Shown piece after piece: positions 58,230-64,000 of a DNA stretch of 64,000 bases; the first letter of the stretch is position 1; each line of letters opens with the position of its first letter. The translations under genes and the position numbers were made by a program. The stretch comes from Diogma glabrata (taxonomy: Eukaryota > Arthropoda > Insecta > Diptera > Cylindrotomidae). Under the pieces are notes generated by a model. The model was not told the origin of the DNA, searched no databases, and saw only the letters and a program-made list of their open reading frames with translations. The stretch is taken from positions 115,274,437-115,338,436 of the forward strand of contig OY856187.1 in NCBI GenBank assembly GCA_963693315.1, written 5' to 3'.

Positions 58230-60950
58230 TTAGTTAGACATGTTTAGCACAATAAATATGAAATATGTAATCATTATTCAGACTCTTTGAATATCCGAAG
58301 ATACCAGCTAGAAAGGAATAAAATAGGGAAAATGGAAGGTATGAAGATTGTTTTAATTGTTTTAAACGACGATGGACATTTTCTTTAAATGCCTGAAATT
58401 CATCGGGAAATACGGAGGTGGGGTTTTGAGTTTCACAATTTGGCCATTCTATTAAAATAATCGTTCTGGAAGAACATAGTTCTACAACGAGGTATCTGGA
58501 CAGCAAATGGGTGAGATAACTCTAAAGTTCTTGCTCGTCGATTGACAATTCAATCACATGTCATCGGTGCTGGAGTGATTCAAGCTGAACAGTTAGTTCG
58601 GTATTACCAATCAACTGTATTGCTTTTTTCTGTACAGAGTCTAGACATTTTATTGTTCCCCAAGCATGACAGCAGTATTCCATACATGGACGAATAAAGG
58701 ACTTATAAATCAGCAAATTTTGATCGGGATTGAAAAACCTTTTACATCGACTCAGGAATCCTAATTTTTGCATTGCAGATTTAGTAAGGTTGAATACACC
58801 TGTATTCCATTTCAAGTTATTTTCAATATGCACTCCAAGAAATCTAACTGATTCAACCTCATGCAATTCCTCATGGTTTATCTTAATAGTGAATTATTTA
58901 TGTGGCTCTATTCGTGAAAGACGGCACAGTTTGGTTTTGGTTGGGTTAAATAAAACAATATTACGATCACCCCATACCATTAAACGAGCCAGGTTTTCAT
59001 TAATAGAATCAATTAACAGCTTTCTATCGGTGGTAAGTGCAGTGTGAGATCTAAATTTATGAGATGCATGTGATCCATGCAATGTGTTATCACCCGCAAA
59101 ACTTGGATGTACTGTGGTAATAAGTAAATCATTAATGTAAAGTAGAAATCAGGTTGGTGAGAGTGCAGCGCCTTGAGGAACACCAGCATTGGTTGTGAAA
59201 ATATTGTATGTAATACCATCTAAATTAACTTGAAATTGACGACCTATAAGAAAACTTTGAATCGATGAAACAGTAAGATAAGATTTATATTTAGCTATGA
59301 GATTTCTATACCACACTTGATCAAATGCTTTAGAAATGTTAAGTGAACCGGTAGTCATCTGTTGCATGACTTCTACGAAAAACATACTGCTTATCATCAA
59401 TGATTCGTAACATATCCAAATTTTCTTTTAGATTATAGTTAACATATTTTTCAAATATTTTAGCCAAAACCGACAGAATTGCAATTAGTCTATAATTATT
59501 AGGGTCAATCTTACAGCCTTTTTTCGATATGGGTTGAACAGAAGCCAGTTTCCAAGAAACGGGAAATATTCCGGAGTTGTATGATAAATAGAGAATTTTC
59601 TTTAGAATTGGAGCTAGTTGCCTAGCAATGTTTTTTAGAATTAGTGGTGGAATATCGTCGGGGTCAGCGGATTTATTAATATTGATAAATAGAAGCATTT
59701 TTCGTACAATATTACAACGAAAAATAATTGGTTTCATTTTTGTTTCAACTGAGGGAATGAGTGTAAGAGAATGGGGAGCTTCAACTATGTTTGAGTTTTC
59801 TGCGAAAATACGACCCAAAACATCCGCCTTCTCTTTCGAGTCGCTGACGGGTATGTCATTTAGAACTAAGGTTGGAATAAAGGATCGAATGAAATTGCTC
59901 TGGACTGATTTAACTGCCTGAAAGAAACTACGAGAGTTAGATGGCTGCTCAGCAAATTTGTTTGCTTTCTTCTAGACAAACGAGTCTTTGTGAAGATTTA
60001 GTTTGTATATTTCTTACTTTTTTATAGGCAATGAGGGTTTCTGGAGATTTAATTGAGTTATAGGCCTTAAATGCTTTGCGTTTATTCCTCACCGCCTCAT
60101 CAACATCCCTCGTAAACCAGGGCTCAGTTTTGGGAGTGATTAGTCGATTTGGAATAAACCGCCGCATTCCATCTTTTATGATTTTAGAAAATCTTAATGC
60201 TGATGTGGTAGGAGCTTCCTCAACACAACAAACAGATTTCCAAGGTGCTTCTTCATAAAAGTCTCTCAGTCCCTTCCAGTCAGAGTGACGCGACAAGGTT
60301 TGGCTTTAATTGGTGTATAGGTGATATAAATTGAGCTTTCGCTGAAATTAATAAATGGTCCGATGATCCAAGGGGTTGTTCAACTCTTATCTTCGAAAAA
60401 CAGATCCAGCAAGTAATTGTTACGTTGTGTATTATCTGGTATTCTCATGAGACACTCTATTGTTTGAGTCAAACCATGATAATCTACGAGTAACAGTTCT
60501 GTCTGTCTTCCTACGTTATCAGTGCGTCTGTAGTATGTATATTAAAATCCCCAAGAATGAGCAGTCTTGCTTTGGGGTAGTTTGTGGTAATTTTGTCTAT
60601 ATTAGACGATTTTTTATCGAACAAAGGACATTCTGGAGGGGAGTTGGGAATCTGTGTAAGCCTATTATAAACATGGTTTCATCCCCACCAGAGATCTTCA
60701 ATACCAGATAATTATGGTGCTTAGAGTTCAACCCGTAAGCCTTAATTCTCGTACATGAAAGTGAATTTCGAACAAATACACAGACACTATTTATTTGTTA
60801 TAAAAAGAATGTTCCAATTCGTAACTAAGCATCCTGTATTTATCGAAATCCAATTTCAATGTTTTGCAACTGACAATTGTTTCTGTTGGCTCTTTTAAGT
60901 TCTTGTATACATTTATGGCAGCGTTTCTCTTAGTGGAATCGTTCGTGCGT
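58230..60950 (-). pseudogene. Decayed LINE of the same family as the intact 44.5-47.4 kb element
   Basis: Minus-strand fragments in changing frames follow the intact ORF2 in order: EN pieces (ETIVSCKTL, NSKHHNYLVLKI, LLILGDFNIH, LGSSDHLLISA) from 60.93 to 60.33 kb; WKGLRDFYEEAPWK and MRRFIPNRLITPK; RT finger SADPDDIPPLILKN; NISKAFDQVWY; GVPQGAALSPT; and VESVRFLGVHIENNLKWN, YKSFIRPCMEYCCHAWG. The FADD region near 59.09 kb reads only as a disrupted 'FAG-D' remnant. Stops and frameshifts occur throughout, so it is much older than its intact relative. Confidence 0.88.
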
Positions 60951-61100
60951 TTTGCTCTCTAAAAGTATAAGGTCAAACGACTTATTATCATGAGCAAAAC
61001 ATTGATTTTAAATTGATTTTCAACATTATCGTCATAGGTAAAAATTTAGTTTTGCACCATATTGAAGCCTGCTAAACGAAATGAAATTTTTACCAGTCCG
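60951..61100. other. Spacer, no gene
   Basis: Short unassigned sequence. Confidence 0.4.
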
Positions 61101-61713
61101 AGGTTACTTTGAAACTAAATTGCTGAAGGATGACTATGCCGATTTCAACAAAAAAAATTGGTTTGATGTAATTGAATAATCTTTAAAAAATTTAATAAAC
61201 GTTTTTTAATTAATTTTGAATTTAAAATATTATAAACTTTTTTAAAGATGCCGCTAGGATCAAAGATCAATTGTGTTTCAACTTTTTTTTAAATAGTTCT
61301 ATCCTTACTCTAAAATGTGTCAAATTTACAAAGAGGCGTTTTTTCGTTTTCTTGAAACATTTAATTTTCAAGATTTTTAGTACCACTAAAATTCTAATTT
61401 TTCATCATTTTTTAGAACTGCAGTGGTTAAAATTTTAACTATTTATTAATGGAAATTTTTCGATAATAAATGATGAAAAATTAGAATTTTAGTCGGACAA
61501 AAAATCTTTAAACTAAATATCTCAAGAAACGAAAGAACGCCAATTTGTAAATATGACATATTTTAGAGTAAGGATAAAACTATTGTTTTAAACAAAAAAA
61601 TTTAAAATTCAATTGATCTTTGATCCTAGCTCTATCTTTAAAAAAGTCTTTTTAATATTTTAATTTTAAAATTAATTAAAAATACGTTTAGCAATTTAAT
61701 TTCAAAGTTACCT
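61101..61713. mobile_element. Inverted-repeat hairpin element, about 610 bp
   Basis: Left arm 61101-61409 and right arm 61469-61713 are imperfect reverse complements: 'aggttactttgaaactaaat' against 'atttaatttcaaagttacct'; 'gctaggatcaaagatcaat' against 'attgatctttgatcctagc'. The left arm carries an insert of about 60 bases. Non-coding foldback element or inverted duplication. Confidence 0.8.
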
Positions 61714-62085
61714 ACGATTAGCAAAATTTTCATGTTTTATGCATGTTGAGGTACTTTCTATGCTCAAACATTACATTTTAAAAAAATTCTAAAATGAATT
61801 ATATTTTTTATTTTGTCCATACTACTATACTAAATTCCAGACCATTTTTGGTCTAGATTTCACAAATCGGTATAGAACACGTTTTTCTTCTAAGGTAAGT
61901 TTTAGTACATTTCAAGTATCCTGTTTGAAGAGCGAGCTACATCTTGTCTGAACCAATCATTTTAGGTTATAGATTCTCATTTTTTTTATAAAATCTCACG
62001 ATCAGATTGTTATAAAAACATACCGCCTGAGGCATAAAATTAACATTTAATTTTTGTTTTCAGATCACATTTTCTAGTTTGTTTA
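61714..62085. other. No recognisable gene
   Basis: Unassigned. Confidence 0.4.
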
Positions 62086-62089
62086 TTGG

Positions 62090-62345
62090 TTTTCTACTTA
62101 TATTATTTTCTAATTTAAAAACTTTTAATTTTCTAATCTTTTAATTATCTAATTTTCTGATATTCTAATTTTCTAATTTTCTTATTTTCTAGCTTTCTGA
62201 TTTCCTAATTCTCTATTTTTCTAATTTTCTACTCTTCTAGTTTTCTAATAATCTAATTTTCTAAATTTTATTTTCTAATTTTCTTATTTTCTTATTTTCT
62301 AATTATCTAATTTTCTAATTATTTAATTTTCTAGTTTTTAATTTT
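62090..62345. repeat. TTTTCTAAT low-complexity tandem repeat
   Basis: About 25 degenerate copies of an 8-10-bp unit 'ttttctaat'. Confidence 0.85.
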
Positions 62346-63540
62346 GTTATTTTGTTTTACACTTTTTTGAACTTGTCGAACAACTTCCTGATAACGGTAA
62401 GACTACCAAACTTGTAGGGGTCTATAAGGTATATATAAGGGTCTGATAGGTAAGGGATATGTGAGGATCTGAGGGATAGGCAGAGTCTGAGCTAGCCTTT
62501 CTACCAAACAAAAGAATTGCAATATTGCAGTACTTCTCTTAAACACATGTCGCTTCTTTTAAACAACTAACACTTGTCAGAGTTGTCGTCATAACAAACA
62601 GCCACAAACTGAACATTCTAATTCTCACGATTTACATTAAAAGGCCATACTTGGCTTTATTATATGCTCCAAATAATTCCAGAAGTAGTAGAGGATACCC
62701 GATTCGTAGAATCATAACGTACTGGCTTAGACAAGTTATGCTATCGAGTCTTTGTGCTCCCCGCTAAACCTAGCATTTGAACAATGAAACATAAAGATGC
62801 ATTATTCATTAGCTTTAAATGTAGATATTGTTGACAGCAGATTGCATCACAAAAGCAAAAATAACGAAATAAACGTTATCTACCCTATCGATCTGTTTTT
62901 ATTTAACGTTTCTACACGGTTGAAAAAAAAGGTATAACATTGATAAATTTTAGATATTCATATAAGTCCACACGCTAAATGTTATAAAACTAATATATTC
63001 ACTATTTATAAAATTTCATATCAAAGTTTATTGATTCTATATATCACATTCTATTAAAACTTTGATAAATCTAAGTTTTAAACTAATACCAATTGATATG
63101 GAATACTTTCATAATAATGAGTTATAAATGTGATCATATAAATATATTAAATGGATTTATAATTTTAGTTTATTAAATTAATTACAATTTTGTATTAAAT
63201 TTTTTAATATATATTTATGATCAATTTGATGCTCTAAACGTATCAATAACTCATATGGAAAAATTATTAACTTGAAAAAAAAACCGATTAAATTAATAGA
63301 GATGTAGATATTACATTAATACCTGTTGAGAAGACATTATTGACTATATAAGAATGAAAGATTATAGTTGCATTTTTTATTTATTTCGTTTATTAATATC
63401 ATAAAACCATTATTTTCACAAACATTTATTTCATAAAATTCCATTTACTATATAATTTAATATTTACATATGAGTATTATTATTATTATAATTGCTATAT
63501 TATTTTAAAGATATTTTATACATTTATTTATATAATATAT
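62346..63540. other. No recognisable gene
   Basis: AT-rich; a short stretch near 62.42-62.49 kb repeats 'aaggtatataagggtctgat'-like text. Nothing else. Confidence 0.45.
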
Positions 63541-63546
63541 AATTAG

Positions 63547-63647
63547 CGAAGCTTACTTGAAAACTTATTTGATCGCTAATTTTTCATATGCTAATTTTTC
63601 ATACGAAGCTTACTTGAAAACTTATTTGATCGCTAATTTTTCATATA
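63547..63647. repeat. 58-bp tandem duplication
   Basis: 'cgaagcttacttgaaaactt' with 'gatcgctaatttttcatat' occurs twice in direct orientation. Confidence 0.85.
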
Positions 63648-63794
63648 TCCGAACTGATCAGCTAGAGTTCTGATTATTTTTCATTCATATATTTAAAAAG
63701 AAAAATTAAAAATTATATGGTAGCATTTCTCATTACCACTTTTTGAAATCATTGCTTCTACGTCAACAAAATGTCTACGCAAAAACTTTATTTA

Positions 63795-63825
63795 TAAGCG
63801 TAGCGAAGCACGCCGGGCCCTCCTA
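63795..63825 (+). mobile_element. Possible Helitron 3' end
   Basis: 'gcgtagcgaagcacgc' can fold through GCGT/ACGC, followed after a GC-rich run by CTAG and then T. Helitron 3' ends carry a short hairpin and CTRR and insert between A and T. The 5' end is not found, so this remains tentative. Confidence 0.4.
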
Positions 63826-64000
63826 GTATATATAAAAAAAGAAAAAAAGTTTTAAGTTTTAAACCATTACCAAAACTACGTGAAAAAGCCTCAAAAATTC
63901 AACCGCGCATAACGCCGATTCAGAGTACCAAAGAAAAATATTACGCAAATATCTTTATATCAATAAACAAAATAATCGAAATAATATCGAAAACCGTCCT

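Overview
The window looks like insect nuclear DNA: very AT-rich, eukaryotic splice signals in relic genes, and a mix of LTR retrotransposons, APE-type non-LTR retrotransposons (LINEs), Harbinger-type and other DNA transposons, foldback hairpins and satellites. I found no intact host gene. Host-derived sequence is limited to a frameshifted ribulose-phosphate 3-epimerase relic (2.4-2.9 kb), a PHD-finger relic (6.3/8.2 kb) and a 28S rRNA pseudogene fragment (18.0-18.4 kb). The species cannot be fixed from the sequence alone.

0-12.4 kb: a short-palindrome repeat family occurs at 1-430, around 5.69-5.89 kb, and in opposite orientation at 11.9-12.4 kb. Between these lie the epimerase relic, a GGATATGGATT minisatellite, a foldback element (3728-4572), a compact LTR element carrying only Gag and protease (6348-8178), and a decayed LINE whose 5' end carries a 5S rRNA-like module (about 8.64-11.43 kb). 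12.4-23.5 kb: a piggyBac-like MITE (13279-13913), the 28S fragment, a tandem duplication, a 450-bp (AT)n tract and a Ty3/gypsy integrase fragment.

23.5-27.8 kb: a Ty3/gypsy element with paired LTRs, 4-bp target duplications, PBS and PPT, in which protease, RT and most of RNase H are missing and Gag runs in frame into integrase. 28-38 kb: a 1.1-kb near-perfect palindrome, a 2.7-kb satellite with a higher-order A-B-C structure, and a DNA transposon with about 145-bp terminal inverted repeats and a transposase-like protein family I cannot classify. 39.5-43 kb: a MITE and a Harbinger relic with both of its convergent genes.

43-64 kb: non-LTR elements dominate. One has an intact 954-codon ORF2 (44.5-47.4 kb). 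One has an intact ORF2 of about 1,050 codons preceded by an in-frame UAG in readthrough-like context (52.77-56.79 kb). A decayed relative of the first lies at 58.2-60.95 kb, and two 3' fragments of a third family at 43.2 and 50.6 kb. A 290-bp satellite, another hairpin and a possible Helitron 3' end complete the window. The two LTR elements lack their own RT, so any past movement depended on enzymes from elsewhere.
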